A stretch of DNA of 64,000 nucleotides from Paenibacillus sp. DMB20 (GCF_000987955.1 NZ_LAZU01000018.1:62001-126000), one strand, 5' to 3'. Shown: positions 40,704-51,759, counted from the first letter of the stretch. Notes: generated by a model from the letters alone, not told the origin. Program-made: numbers and translations.

Positions 40704-41616
40704 ATGAACCAAATCGTTTCTGCCCACAATCTTTCTAAACGTTACGGGGACGCTTTCTCTGTAAACCAGGTAAATTTATCCGTTGACGAAGGGGCCATCT
40801 ACGGTTTCCTAGGCCCGAACGGGGCCGGCAAATCCACCACCTTGAAAATGCTTTTGGGACTGGTCAAGCCTACGGATGGCAAAATAACGGTCTTTGGAAA
40901 AGACTTGGAAACCAACCGTCGTTCCATTCTAAAAAAAAATCGGTTCGCTCATTGAATCGCCTTCCTATTACGGACATCTGACGGGGTTGGAAAATATGCG
41001 CATCGTCCAGCGGCTTCGCGATGTTCCCGATCGAAATGTGTTGGAAGCCCTGAAAATCGTCCGGCTTGAAAATCACAAGGATAAAAAAGTTGCGTTGTAT
41101 TCCCTTGGCATGAAGCAGCGTTTGGGCATTGCCATGGCATTGGTTGCGTCTCCGAAGCTCCTTGTCCTGGATGAACCGACTAACGGCCTTGACCCTGCCG
41201 GGATCGGCGAAATCCGGGAACTGATTCGGTCTTTGCCGCAGCGTTATGGAATGACGGTCCTGCTGTCCAGTCATCTTCTTTCAGAAATTGAACAGATGGC
41301 AACTTCGGTAGGCATTATCAACAACGGAAAAATGCTGTTCCAGGGGAGCATGGAGGAGCTGCAGCGCAAAAGCCAACCTACCATTAGGATCAGGACGAGG
41401 AACAACGCTTCGGCACATGAAGTGCTTGTTCGAAAAGGCCTTTTTCCCATACTACAAAAGGATTGCCTGGTGTTTGAACATCTCACGGATTCGCAGGTAG
41501 CGCAGGCCAACAGAGATTTGACGGGAGCCCATATCGATGTGCTGCGGATCGAAGAACATAAGCGGAATTTGGAGAGCATATTCCTCGCGATTACAGGAAA
41601 GGAGAACAGCCTGTAA
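40704..41616 (+). CDS. ABC exporter ATP-binding protein, BcrA/lantibiotic-immunity type (frameshift in A9 run)
   Basis: Removing one A from 40931-40939 joins NRRSILKK to IGSLIESPSYYGHLTGLENM and gives 303 aa. Walker A GPNGAGKST, signature YSLGMKQRLGIA and Walker B LLVLDEPTNGLDP are present. SYYGHLTGLEN after the Q loop is typical of bacitracin and lantibiotic self-protection ATPases. GGGAG precedes ATG 40704. Two permease genes follow without gaps. Confidence 0.9.
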
Positions 41617-42371
41617 TGAGAATGATTCGCCTTGAATTTTATAAACTGCGCCGCAAACGCCTGCTTCTGATGACGGTTTTGTTCCTTTGCGCAGAAATCG
41701 TTTGGGCGTTTGCTGCAGCCGGCATGTCGTTTTCCCGCCATCCCGGCCGAGCCGGATGGGAGCCGGTCATTGTCATGCTATCTTCGATGAACGGATTGTT
41801 TTTGCCCATTCTTTCAGCGATTGTCGTATCCCGCATTTGCGATATGGAGCATAAGGGGAATACATGGAAGCTGCTGTTGTCGGCTTCCGTGAGGCGAGGG
41901 CAGCTTTACGCGGCAAAATATATATGTGCCTGTTTAATCATGCTGTGTGCGTGCTTGCTGCAAGTGCTTGCCATTGCTGCCTTTGGAGTCATGAATGATT
42001 TTATTGAGCCTGTTCCAATCTTCCTTCTGGTTCGTTTTCTCATAGGCGTTGCGGTGACCAATATGGTCGTTATCGCATTGCAGCAATGGATGTCCATGGC
42101 CGTCAAAAATCAGGCTTTTGCGCTCTGTCTTGGCATGCTTGGCGGTTTTATCGGGTTGGTGGGCGATTTGTTCCCGGCGACGGTAAGGAGATTTTTTGCG
42201 TGGACTTACTATACGGGCTTAAGCCCGATTACGCAAAAGTATGCAAGCGAAGAAATGCAGCTCATCGTACGCGATTGGGGTGAAGCCCTGCCCGTGACGG
42301 GGATGCTGATCGCGGCTGGATTTGCGATTTATGCGGCTGGCAGCCTGCATGTATCCAGACAGGAAGTATAG
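41616..42371 (+). CDS. ABC exporter permease 1 (MutE/EpiE-like)
   Basis: This 251-aa protein has six predicted membrane segments. It opens MIRLEFYKLRRKRLLLMTV, the cytoplasmic start typical of lantibiotic-immunity permeases. The start codon overlaps the ATPase stop (TAATG), with AAAGGAG upstream. The reading frame is intact. It forms a complex with the ATPase and the second permease. Confidence 0.82.
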   Translation: MRMIRLEFYKLRRKRLLLMTVLFLCAEIVWAFAAAGMSFSRHPGRAGWEPVIVMLSSMNGLFLPILSAIVVSRICDMEHKGNTWKLLLSASVRRGQLYAAKYICACLIMLCACLLQVLAIAAFGVMNDFIEPVPIFLLVRFLIGVAVTNMVVIALQQWMSMAVKNQAFALCLGMLGGFIGLVGDLFPATVRRFFAWTYYTGLSPITQKYASEEMQLIVRDWGEALPVTGMLIAAGFAIYAAGSLHVSRQEV

Positions 42372-42382
42372 GAGGAATGAAG

Positions 42383-43115
42383 ATGTTAAGACATTGCGTT
42401 TCTGCGGAATGGCTGAAGCTCCGCCACTCCCGCATATGGATGATACTGATGATTTTGCCGCTGGTCAGCGTGTTCATCGGGTGCGCGAATTTCGCCATGA
42501 ATCAGGGGGCTCTGCAAAAGGAATGGTACAGCTTGTGGTCGCAGGTCGGCCTGTTTTACGGGGAGTTTTTTCTTCCGATTCTCATCGCCATTTGCAATGC
42601 GTTTCTGTGCAGGCTGGAGCATGCCAACAAAAACTGGAATATGGTCATGACCGCCCCTGTACCCGCAGCGTATATTTTCATAGCCAAACTGATGGTGGCC
42701 GGCACGCTTCTCATATTTGTGCAAGGATTCTTTTTTTTTGCTGTATTTCCTTGGTGGTAAACTAACAGGCCTGTCTGCTGCGCTTCCCCCGGAATTACCC
42801 GGATGGTTATTTCGCGGCTGGATAGCGGCCCTTGCCATCAGCGTTTTTCAACTGGCGCTTTCCATGCGGATCCGCAGCTTTGCGGCACCGGTTGGAATCA
42901 GCCTATGCGCTGCATTTTTGGGGTTGGGAATGTACGTGGCGAAACTCTCCTTGTTTTTTCCGAATTCGCTGTTAACCACCGGAATGGGGGTGCTCAGTCA
43001 GGAGGGCCTCACTCCGGGTGATCATCTAACATTTTACGTGATGAATCTGCTTTACATGGCGGCAATCAGCGCGGCAGCCATCCGTCGGCTGCGAAAATCG
43101 GATGTGGTGGCCTAA
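42383..43115 (+). CDS. ABC exporter permease 2 (MutG/EpiG-like; frameshift in T9 run)
   Basis: Removing one T from 42731-42739 joins LLIFVQGFFF to LLYFLGGKLTGLS and gives a 243-aa six-helix permease. It opens LRHCVSAEWLKLRHSRIWM, like other lantibiotic-type permeases and like permease 1. AGGAGGA at 42369-42375 favours ATG 42383 over ATG 42377. A terminator closes the operon. Confidence 0.82.
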
Positions 43116-43155
43116 CCGAGGATAGAGGGTAATCGTTGTTCGATACTAATTAGGG

Positions 43156-43195
43156 AAAATGACTCCTGACGGATTCGGAGTCATTTTTCTTTTAA
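43156..43195 (+). terminator. Terminator of the ABC exporter operon
   Basis: AAAATGACTCC pairs with GGAGTCATTTTT across a ten-base loop, ending in T residues. Confidence 0.85.
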
Positions 43196-43344
43196 CAACG
43201 GGCCATATCCAAATCGTGTAAAAATATTGAAAGCCAAAGTAAATGATTTGAAATTGTCTTGGCTTTGAAATCAGGTCTATAATTTGAACAACCGACAAAG
43301 CAAATGCCGAAATACATCGATTTGTTCAGGAGGTGCTGCAGGTT

Positions 43345-44439
43345 ATGAAGCAAGCTGGACGTCCACGTTCGAAATATAAATGGGTCATTGCCGGCTTTTT
43401 TGTGCTGTCGATCTGCACGACTGCCGCGTTGATCAAGGGAAAGCTTCAGGCAGATGAACAGACATATGACGTGATCGCGACCGTCGATGGAATCCCGATC
43501 ACGCTGCCGGAATTCAGTAGGGCAGCGCAAAGGAACAAGTCCGGAATATTGAATTATTTCCATGAAAAATACGGCGCGGAACAGACATCCGGGTTCTGGA
43601 CAACCGCTTATGGCGGAGAAGTCCCTCTGGACGCGTTAAAGAAAAAGGCATTGGATGACAGCGTGAGAATTAAGGTCAGACAGTGGATTGCCATGGACCA
43701 AGGTATTTTGAAGCATATCGGCTATCCAGAGTTCTTGAAGCAGCTTCAACAGGAAAATGCTCGCAGGGCCAAAGCGGTCGCTAACCGGCAGGTGATTTAT
43801 GGACCGGTCCGATACAACGAAAATACGTATTTTGAGTACATCATGACTAACGCCACGACGGCCGTGAAGCAAAAAATGCAGCTTGATGACGAATCGAAGC
43901 CGGACGAACGGGCGCTCAAAGCATTTTACGAGTTGCATAAGGATGAGCTGTACCAGACTCCGGGCGTCGTAAAGGTAGTCAGCATGTCCATTTCTTTTTT
44001 GGATTCCGATCGCAATGCCGATCCATCGAAAAAAGTTCAGGCTAAAAAGCAGTTGGAAGAGGCATACGCCGAACTGGAATCAGGGGCCACTTTCAGCGAT
44101 ATCGCCAAAATCTATTCGGATCAAGAGGCTCAGCAGGAGCTTGTGTTCCATCTGGGAAATTCCCGGCACAATTCCAGAAGCCCTGTCGCCAGGGCTGCGG
44201 AGAAGATGAGAACAGGCGAAACAAGCGGCATCATTGAGGAGAACGGAAGCTTGTATTTAATGAAATGTACGGAGAAAACCGAGCCGGGCTCCATGTACGC
44301 CCCTTATCCGGAGATAGAAGAGCAGGTGCTCAAGGATTATATCGATAGCGAATATGAAGTTTGGGTACGAAAAAAAATGGACCAAGCCCATGTCGAAGTC
44401 AATGAATCGCTGTATCGATCCTGGACGGCCCATGAATAG
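43345..44439 (+). CDS. Secreted parvulin-type peptidyl-prolyl isomerase
   Basis: This 364-aa protein has a signal-anchor helix (~13-31, WVIAGFFVLSICTTAALI), a SurA/PrsA-like N-terminal chaperone part (IATVDGIPITLPEFSRAAQ) and a rotamase domain near residues 205-315 (VKVVSMSISFL, GATFSDIAKIYSD, GETSGIIEENGSLYLMK). AGGAGGTG lies nine bases before ATG 43345. There is no lipobox, so it is anchored by the N-terminal helix. It probably helps fold exported proteins such as the beta-helix protein next to it. The A8 run at 44370-44377 is in frame here. Confidence 0.83.
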   Translation: MKQAGRPRSKYKWVIAGFFVLSICTTAALIKGKLQADEQTYDVIATVDGIPITLPEFSRAAQRNKSGILNYFHEKYGAEQTSGFWTTAYGGEVPLDALKKKALDDSVRIKVRQWIAMDQGILKHIGYPEFLKQLQQENARRAKAVANRQVIYGPVRYNENTYFEYIMTNATTAVKQKMQLDDESKPDERALKAFYELHKDELYQTPGVVKVVSMSISFLDSDRNADPSKKVQAKKQLEEAYAELESGATFSDIAKIYSDQEAQQELVFHLGNSRHNSRSPVARAAEKMRTGETSGIIEENGSLYLMKCTEKTEPGSMYAPYPEIEEQVLKDYIDSEYEVWVRKKMDQAHVEVNESLYRSWTAHE

Positions 44440-44458
44440 TCGAGGTATCCGGCATTTT

Positions 44459-44475
44459 TTGTAAGCGCTTCACAA
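44459..44475. promoter_or_regulatory. Possible catabolite-repression (cre-like) site
   Basis: TTGTAAGCGCTTCACAA is near-palindromic around GCGC and resembles a CcpA box, but departs from consensus in the right half. It lies about 85 bases before the beta-helix gene. Confidence 0.35.
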
Positions 44476-44558
44476 AAAAATGTGGAGCCATTACATAAAG
44501 GCGGTCCGGGGATAACTCCGAATTCCGTCAAACATTCCTTTAAAAGGAGGATAAACGC

Positions 44559-46649
44559 ATGTTTAAGAGGACAGCGAGAAAAGTAATCGGCATGATGACG
44601 TCCCTCGTTTTGATCTCGGGCCTCACGGTCAGCGCGGTGCCGGTCAAGGCCGAAACCGTCGCAGGGACTACGTATTACGTGGATCATGCCGGCGGGAACG
44701 ACAACAATTCGGGAACGAACCCGGATGCAGCGTGGAAATCGCTGGGGAAGGTGAACGCGACGACCTTTGCCCCGGGAGATCGCATTTTGTTCAAAGCAGG
44801 TGGGACCTGGCAGGGACAGCTGTGGCCCAAGGGGTCTGGGGCCGAGGGCAGCCCAATCGTCATCGACATGTACGGGACAGGGAACAAACCGCTTATCTCC
44901 GGCGTGACCTCGGAACTCCAAACGGTCTTTTTAAAGAATCAGCAGTACTGGGAAATTAACAATCTGGAAGTGACGAACCCATCGTCCGAGCCGTTTACGA
45001 GAGATTGGAAGGGTGCCCGCGGAGAGCGGCGAGGCGTCTACATCCTGAATGAGGAAGGCGGAATTCTGAACCATATCCATATCAAAAATCTTGACGTCCA
45101 TGATGTCGATGGCGTGTATACGACCCGGTCCGGAGGGATCATTTTCGACTCCGTGGGTTCATGGGTGCCAAGCGCTTTTAACGATGTGCTCATTGACGGC
45201 AATACGTTAACCGATGTGGACGCGTATGGAATTTACATCGGCTCCAACTGCATCGTTCGATACGGCATGGGCGATTTGTGGGAATGGGTGCCCAAACCGT
45301 ACGGGGCTTGGACGCCGTCAACCGGCGTAAAGATCTCAAACAATACCGTAGTTCGCGCGGCAACCGGCGGCATCGCCTGGAATGTAACGGATGGCGCGGT
45401 GGTGGAGCATAATACCGTTCAGGAAGCCACTTATTTGGCGACCAATGCTTCCATCTGGTGGGCTTATGCCGACAACAACGTAGTCCAGTATAATGAATCG
45501 TTTGCCAGCCGCAACGGTTCGGAAGACGGTACGGGCTTCGATGTGGATGCCGGCAATCTGGGCTCCCTGGTCCAATACAATTACAGCCATGATAATGCCG
45601 GCGGTTTCATGCTCTATGTTAATGACACCTATAACACGATCAATACGATTGTAAGATATAACATCAGCCAAAATGACAGGGCCCGTATTTTCCGCTACAG
45701 CGGCTCCATCGATACGGTGCTGAATTACAACAACACCATTTATGTCGGGGCTGCTTCCGGGAATCCGGTGATGAGCGATTACTTCACCAAAGCCTCCGGC
45801 AGTCCGAAGAATATCAAAAATTATAACAACGCGTACTACAGCGTCGGGGACAGAGGCTGGACGCTAACGGGCCAAACCTTTGACAATAACGCCTATTTCG
45901 GCGGCAAAACGTTGGTTAGCGCCGATGCCCATAAGGTGACGGCAAATCCGAAATTCGTGAATCCGGGCAGCGGAGGAACCGGAATGGATACGGTTGACGG
46001 CTACCGGCTTCAAAGCGATTCTCCGCTGATTGGCGCGGGGGTTCCGATTGCCGATAACGGAGGAAGGGATTACTTCGGCAATCCGCTGTATAACGGGGAT
46101 CCGGATATCGGAGCGTTTGAGTATCAGGGAACCGTACCTCCCGCCACCGGTAAAACCCCGATCACCTATACGCCGGCGCCGATCACGCCGATGCCGACGC
46201 CGCCGGGACCCGCTCCGGGAAATCTGGCGCCGCTCGCAACCGCAACGGCATCGGTTGCAACCTTGTCCACCAGCTCCATCAAATGGCTGACTGACGGCTC
46301 CTACGACAGAGCCTGGTCCAGCGTGGACAAGGGCGTAACCTTTCCGAACTATGTCACGCTTGATTTTGGAACGAAGCCTGTAACCGCCAATCAATTGAAA
46401 ATCGTAACAAGATTCGGAACGGGCCAAGGCATCACCACGCTTGATCTGGAGTACTTTAACGGCACGGACTGGGTACCGTTAAAGACAGGCATCCAATGGG
46501 TTTGGAAGTACGGCGACCAGACGAACGAAACCCAAACGGTTGATTTCGACCCGACGACCGCTGCCAAGTTCAGGTTGAAAGTGGGCGGAGCGAACCTGAA
46601 ATGGGGCAATTTCGCGATCAATGAGCTGGAAATGTACTATAATCGGTAA
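44559..46649 (+). CDS. Secreted right-handed beta-helix protein with C-terminal F5/8C-like domain
   Basis: This 696-aa protein has a signal peptide (~1-31, cut near VKAETVAG). Residues ~38-520 form a parallel beta-helix with many short repeats (LIDGNTLTDVDAYGIYIG), the fold of polysaccharide lyases and some glycoside hydrolases. A Pro/Thr linker (PMPTPPGPAPG) leads to a discoidin/F5-8C-type sugar-binding domain (~560-696, DRAWSSVDKG...VTLDFGTKPV). AAAAGGAGG precedes it. Substrate is unknown, and its nearness to the solute-binding/permease cluster hints at plant or microbial polysaccharide use. Confidence 0.82.
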   Translation: MFKRTARKVIGMMTSLVLISGLTVSAVPVKAETVAGTTYYVDHAGGNDNNSGTNPDAAWKSLGKVNATTFAPGDRILFKAGGTWQGQLWPKGSGAEGSPIVIDMYGTGNKPLISGVTSELQTVFLKNQQYWEINNLEVTNPSSEPFTRDWKGARGERRGVYILNEEGGILNHIHIKNLDVHDVDGVYTTRSGGIIFDSVGSWVPSAFNDVLIDGNTLTDVDAYGIYIGSNCIVRYGMGDLWEWVPKPYGAWTPSTGVKISNNTVVRAATGGIAWNVTDGAVVEHNTVQEATYLATNASIWWAYADNNVVQYNESFASRNGSEDGTGFDVDAGNLGSLVQYNYSHDNAGGFMLYVNDTYNTINTIVRYNISQNDRARIFRYSGSIDTVLNYNNTIYVGAASGNPVMSDYFTKASGSPKNIKNYNNAYYSVGDRGWTLTGQTFDNNAYFGGKTLVSADAHKVTANPKFVNPGSGGTGMDTVDGYRLQSDSPLIGAGVPIADNGGRDYFGNPLYNGDPDIGAFEYQGTVPPATGKTPITYTPAPITPMPTPPGPAPGNLAPLATATASVATLSTSSIKWLTDGSYDRAWSSVDKGVTFPNYVTLDFGTKPVTANQLKIVTRFGTGQGITTLDLEYFNGTDWVPLKTGIQWVWKYGDQTNETQTVDFDPTTAAKFRLKVGGANLKWGNFAINELEMYYNR

Positions 46650-46718
46650 TCTATTTGTGATAGTTAAGAAATGCGCAATCCAAGGGCTTGTACCTTCTTA
46701 AATTCCAGGGCAAGCCCC

Positions 46719-46755
46719 AAAAAAAGAATCTTCCTTAGGGATGATTCTTTTTTTT
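46719..46755. terminator. Terminator after the beta-helix gene
   Basis: A 12-bp inverted repeat, AAAAAAAGAATC (46719-46730) with GATTCTTTTTTT (46743-46754). Confidence 0.85.
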
Positions 46756-46821
46756 GTTAATCACTATACTTGATGATAGTGGAACCTGTACCAATATGGG
46801 GGTTAATCTGGGGGGGAGAAC

Positions 46822-48565
46822 ATGAAACTTCATGCTGCGGGAAAAGCATCCCGGTGGTTCGTGTATCAAAAAATCGTCGTTGTGTTCGTCTTATTATTGC
46901 TTCCTCTCATTTCCATGAATATTTGGCTTAATTACAAGGGGATGTCCACGACCAAACATGCCATTCTGAACTCGTCTTTGGCAGGCGCGTCGTTTTACTC
47001 CAAACAGCTGGATAAAGAAATGTATTTTATTCGGAATTTGCAGCTGCAGCTGTTGAACGACAAGGATCTTCAGAAACTCAGCTTCCGCGGCGGCATGCTG
47101 GAGAATTACGAAGAGGTGGAACTGATAGAGCAGGCCAGGGACCGGCTGACCATGCTAACGGTATCGAGCGAATATGTGGTGAATGCCGGCGTTTACGTTG
47201 AAAATATCGGCAAAACCATCTCCACGGTTTCGGGCGTTACCAATATACCAAACGATGAAATGAGGCTGATATCGTCGCTTATGTCGGCTACGCCCAAACC
47301 CTCCTTTTACAGAAGCGGCGACCGGATCTTTTTCATTGAAACCGAAAATAACGGTAGCATCTGGTCATACATTGAGATCTCCAAGCCGAGGCTGCTGGAA
47401 GCATTAACCGAAATCGCAAAGCTGTATCCGGAATCTGAAGTATTGCTGGGCAATGAAGAATGGGGCACCGTGTTGACGACAGCGCGGGAACCGGGAGAAT
47501 CCGCCGGAATTCTGGGCCTTGCCGAGGGAGAGGAAATGCATGACTCCGATACGCCAATGATCAAAAAAAATGAAGGGCATCAGCTATTATATTATCCAAA
47601 ATGAAGTCGGTTCACTGAATTTATCGCTCATCATGTACGTGAACCAGAATGAAATCACCCGTCCCCTAAGCCAATTCACGACTTGGTTTTACGCATTGTT
47701 TTTCATAGCCCTTATCGTCATGATTCTGTATTCCTTCTCGGTCAATCTCATGATCCACAGGCCTTTATCCAAACTGGTCAAGGCGTTTCATATGCTCGAA
47801 ACCGATAATCTGAATATCATGATCGAATCCAAATCAAAGGATGAGTTTCATTATGTGTTCAACAGCTTTAACAATATGGCGCTTAAATTGAAGAATTCGA
47901 TCGAGGAAAACTATGAGCAAAAAATAGCATTGCAGCACTCCCAGCTCAAGCAGCTGCAATCCCAGATCAATCCGCATTTTTTGTATAACAGCTTCTTCAA
48001 CATTTACATGATGTGCAAGGTCGGAGACGCGGACGGTGCCGCGGAGCTTTCGCAAAAGCTGGCGAGTTATTACCAATATATCACCAGAAGCGGCGCGGAT
48101 CAGGTTCCGTTTTATAAAGAATACCGTCATGCGCTGGATTACTGCGATATTCAGTGCATCCGTTTTTCGAACCGGATTGCTTATGAATACGGGGAAATCG
48201 CGGATATCCCCCCGGCCATTACCGTACCGCGGCTGATCATTCAACCCATTGTCGAAAATATCTTCGAACATGCTTTCGAAGATGATGCCCGGGAAGGGAT
48301 GATCTATATTCATGCGGAGTACCGGGATGGCGGATTGCGGGTCACCGTGGAGGATAACGGAAATCTGGCAACCGATGCGAAGATCGAACATTTGCGCGAA
48401 AAGCTCGCAACCCCTTCCAAGCATATTGAAAAAACGGGACTAATCAATGTCAATAACAGGCTTCAGCTTAAATACGGGCCAGGCAGCGGGCTATTCGCCT
48501 CGCGGAGCTCTTATGGCGGATTAAGGATAGATCTGATCGTTTTTACTGGAAAAGAGGAGGCATAA
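46822..48565 (+). CDS. YesM-type sensor histidine kinase (frameshift in A8 run)
   Basis: One A removed from 47563-47570 joins DTPMIKK to MKGISYYIIQNEVGSL and gives 580 aa. The order is an N-terminal TM (~18-35), a large extracytoplasmic sensor, a second TM (~285-305), HAMP, and the His_kinase domain with QSQINPHFLYNSFFNIY and a degenerate ATPase domain (TVEDNG). Such kinases respond to extracellular oligosaccharides. It is followed after three bases by its YesN partner and then by a transport operon. Confidence 0.9.
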
Positions 48566-48568
48566 CCC

Positions 48569-49910
48569 ATGTATCGACTGTTAATCGTAGACGACGAACC
48601 GGCTATAACCAACGGCCTGGTTCAGCTTTTTCAGGAGAATCCGCAGTTTGAACTTGATGTATGCAAAGCCTATTCCGCGAGGGAGGCGCTTGAGATCGCC
48701 AGGAAAATGAAGCTGGACATTCTTGTCAGCGACATCCGCATGCCCCAAAAGAACGGTCTGCAGCTCGTTGACGAAATCACATACTATTGGCCGCTGTGCA
48801 GGATTATTTTTCTTACCGGCTACAGCGAATTTGAATTTGTGCATGAGGCCCTGCGCAAAAATGCAGACAATTATATCCTGAAAACGGAAGGCATCGAGCC
48901 GATCTTTCAGGCGGTGAAAGAGGCTTCCTGCAAGCTTGATGAGGAGAACCGCCGCCGAATTCAGGAAGAGAAGGCAAAGAAACATTTTCAAATCGCCGAG
49001 CGCTTTTTGAAAAACGAGCTTGTAGAGAGGATGCTGAACGGTGAGCCGGTTCCAACTCTTTTGTCCGAGTCCCGTTATGAGGAGTTGAACTTCCGTATCC
49101 ATGTTGACCAGCCTTCCTTCTTTCTGGTCGGCCGGATCGATAACTTGGAGGTCATGACCAAGGAAGCGGTCCAGTCGGTTCAAGGGACGTTTCAAAATTA
49201 TCTGCCCTCCTCGTTTGTCAATGAGCATGTTGTATATGAACATCATTCTTTGATATGGCTGCTTCAACCCGATTCGGAGCTGCTCGGCCGTTTTCAGGAT
49301 AATGGTCCGGAGTCGGAGCTGGATTGGAAAGGGATAGCGGCCTATATAAAAGGAATTCTGGAGCTTGTACAAAACGAGTGCGAGGAGTTGCTCGGGGTTT
49401 CCGTATCCTTCGGGATATCCCATAACCTGAAGGGACGGTGGGATTCGATCCGGCGGCAGTATGAAACTCTGCTGTCCATCCTGCAGCGCAGGGCCGAACT
49501 TGGCCAGTGCATGGTCATCGTTGACATTGAACAGGCCGTCAAATATGAAGAGGCTTTGGTTCAGCACGGCCGAATGCAGCAGGATGAGATGAAATCAATG
49601 GTAATCGATCAGATACATAGGTACATCCAGAAGCATTTATCGGGCGATGTCTCCCTGACCGCGATAGCGGATGAGGTGCATTTTAACCCGTCTTACCTCT
49701 CACGGTACTACAAACAGATGACGGGCCATAATCTGCTGGAATTTATTCAGACGAAAAAACTGGAAGCCGCACTTCATCTGATGCTGCATACCAACCTGAA
49801 GTTGAACGAGATTGCCGCCCGGGTCGGTTTTGATTCGCATTCTTATTTCACTACATTTTTCAAGAAAAAAAATGGGCGTTTCCCCTCAGGAATACCGGAA
49901 CTCCATATAA
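48569..49910 (+). CDS. YesN/AraC-type response regulator (frameshift near the end)
   Basis: The receiver domain (LLIVDDEPAITNG, phospho-acceptor in ILVSDIRMPQKNG, Lys in YILKTEG) is joined through a long linker to two AraC-type HTHs at the C-terminus (VSLTAIADEVHFNPSYLSRYYKQ). Removing one A from 49865-49872 restores the family ending FKKKMGVSPQEYR and moves the stop to 49908-49910 (446 aa). It probably activates the downstream solute-binding protein operon in response to the YesM kinase. Confidence 0.9.
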
Positions 49911-49946
49911 GTAAAAAAAAGTGATAGCAATGTAAAAAACTCAAAA

Positions 49947-49976
49947 TTGTTAGCGCTTTCCCTTGGGATTTATAAT
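49947..49976 (+). promoter_or_regulatory. Promoter of the sugar-uptake operon with overlapping cre site
   Basis: -35 TTGTTA (49947-49952), 18 bases, -10 TATAAT (49971-49976). TGTTAGCGCTTTCC (49949-49962) matches the CcpA cre consensus at most positions and covers the -35 region, so glucose would be expected to repress the operon. Confidence 0.65.
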
Positions 49977-50034
49977 GAATGCATGAAGCACGGTTAACAC
50001 GATTACGGTACGCAAAAGGGGGAAGGCCTTCAAC

Positions 50035-51759
50035 ATGAAACGACTCAAACCATGGAAAATGATTTTGATTGCCGCGATGACGCTATCGGTATTATCCGCC
50101 TGTTCAAGTCAAGGAAACGAGCCTGCCGGCTCAACTCCCCAGACCTCTTCCCAGGAGGAGAACCAAACCGCTGCACCACCCGAACCGCTGGGCAAATACC
50201 CGGAAACGGTAACGGTAACGGAGGTGCTCGGCTACAATCCGCCCGAAGATCCGCGGACGCCTAAGGGCATAACGCCCGAACAGAATGCGTATCTCAAAGA
50301 TTTAAAAGATATGTTGAATATTGAAGTCAAATACAAATGGACGGTTCCGTCGAGCCAGTTCGAGCAGAAATTCTCATTAGCCATGGCATCCGCCGATCTG
50401 CCGGATATCATCGAGCTGGACCCGAAAAATTTCGAGAAACTGAAGAAACAGGATATGCTGGCCGATCTTACGCAAGCCTATAACGATTACGCATCTCCGA
50501 CGCTTAAGAAGTATATGGAGTCCGACGGCGGTTTTGCCATGAAGACGTTTAATTCGGAGGGCAAGCAATTAGGGATTCCGGCATTCGAGGATCCTTTCCT
50601 GTCAACGCAGCTTCTATGGATACGGAAGGACTGGCTTGACAACCTGAAGCTGGAGCCGCCAAAAACGATGGATGATCTGGAGAAGGTCGCCAAGGCTTTT
50701 GTGCAAAATGACCCGGATCAAAACGGCGTAAACGACACCTACGGCATTGCGATGCAAAAGAATCTGTTCTTCTGGGGCTTTGATCTGAGAGGCTTCTTCA
50801 ACGGGTTCGGCGCTTATCCGTCCATCGGCGACAATCAGACGGCCTGGATTAAGGACAGCGGCGGCAAGCTGATTCCGGGCATCATTCAACCGGAAGTCAA
50901 AACGGCGCTCGGCAAACTGCAATCCTGGTACAAGGACGGCATTCTGGATAAAGAATTTGCGCTGAAGGATGAGAACAAGTCGGTTGAAGACATCACGGCA
51001 GGCAAAGTCGGCATTTCCTACGGCGAATGGTGGTATCCGAACTGGCCGTTGAACCTGAACGTCGACAAGGATCCGAAGGCGGATTGGATTGCGGTTCAGA
51101 TCCCCGGTGTGGACGGACCCGGCAAGTCGCTGGTTCCCAAAATCCGGAGCAGCAAGATTTTCGCCGTAAACCAGAAATCGAAAAATCCGGAAGCGGCGAT
51201 TAAAATGATCAACTTCTATATAGAAATGGGCAACAAGAAATACATGGACCAGAATAAAGCCGAAAAAGGATATGTCTACAATTGGTTCAACCCGCGGATT
51301 TATAACCCAGCCCAAATCGATACGATCTTTACGGAAGTCAACAAGGCGCTGGATGCGAATCAGACGGAAATCACGCTGGATGACGAAAATTACAAGAACG
51401 TGGCCGACGTGTTCAAAGCAACCAAGGATTACCTTGCGGGCAATACGGCGAATGCTACCAAAGGGGTAAACTGGGGGCAGTATTTCAGCCGTGCGGCGAA
51501 AGACGGCGGATGGGGCATGACTCGTCAGATCAAAGAGAGCCAAGCGTTTGTGAACAACGAATTTTATGGCCTGCCTACGGAAACCCAAGTGGAAAAAGGA
51601 TCGCAGCTGGACAAGCTGATGCAGGAGACCTTTACCAAGATTATTATGGGCGCTCCTCTGGATGAATTCGATAAGTTCGCGGAAAGCTGGAAAACCCTGG
51701 GCGGCGACAAAATTACCCAAGAGGTCAATGATTGGTACAGCACGCAGGCTGCGAAATAA
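50035..51759 (+). CDS. Extracellular solute-binding lipoprotein (LplA-type)
   Basis: This 574-aa protein has a signal peptide with lipobox LSAC (Cys about residue 23), a Thr/Ser/Glu-rich spacer and a family 1 sugar-binding fold (SLAMASADLPDIIELDP, NDPDQNGVNDTYGIAMQ). Its large size and DPDQNGVNDTYG are typical of Paenibacillus LplA-like oligosaccharide binders. It is tethered outside the membrane and delivers substrate to the two permeases that follow. No ATPase is encoded here; such systems share an MsmX-type ATPase. Confidence 0.9.
   Translation: MKRLKPWKMILIAAMTLSVLSACSSQGNEPAGSTPQTSSQEENQTAAPPEPLGKYPETVTVTEVLGYNPPEDPRTPKGITPEQNAYLKDLKDMLNIEVKYKWTVPSSQFEQKFSLAMASADLPDIIELDPKNFEKLKKQDMLADLTQAYNDYASPTLKKYMESDGGFAMKTFNSEGKQLGIPAFEDPFLSTQLLWIRKDWLDNLKLEPPKTMDDLEKVAKAFVQNDPDQNGVNDTYGIAMQKNLFFWGFDLRGFFNGFGAYPSIGDNQTAWIKDSGGKLIPGIIQPEVKTALGKLQSWYKDGILDKEFALKDENKSVEDITAGKVGISYGEWWYPNWPLNLNVDKDPKADWIAVQIPGVDGPGKSLVPKIRSSKIFAVNQKSKNPEAAIKMINFYIEMGNKKYMDQNKAEKGYVYNWFNPRIYNPAQIDTIFTEVNKALDANQTEITLDDENYKNVADVFKATKDYLAGNTANATKGVNWGQYFSRAAKDGGWGMTRQIKESQAFVNNEFYGLPTETQVEKGSQLDKLMQETFTKIIMGAPLDEFDKFAESWKTLGGDKITQEVNDWYSTQAAK

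Noticed and set aside
44370..44377. A8 run in the PPIase gene as another extra-base error
   Set aside because: The frame on both sides of this run reads as one continuous, sensible protein; removing a base would ruin the C-terminus.
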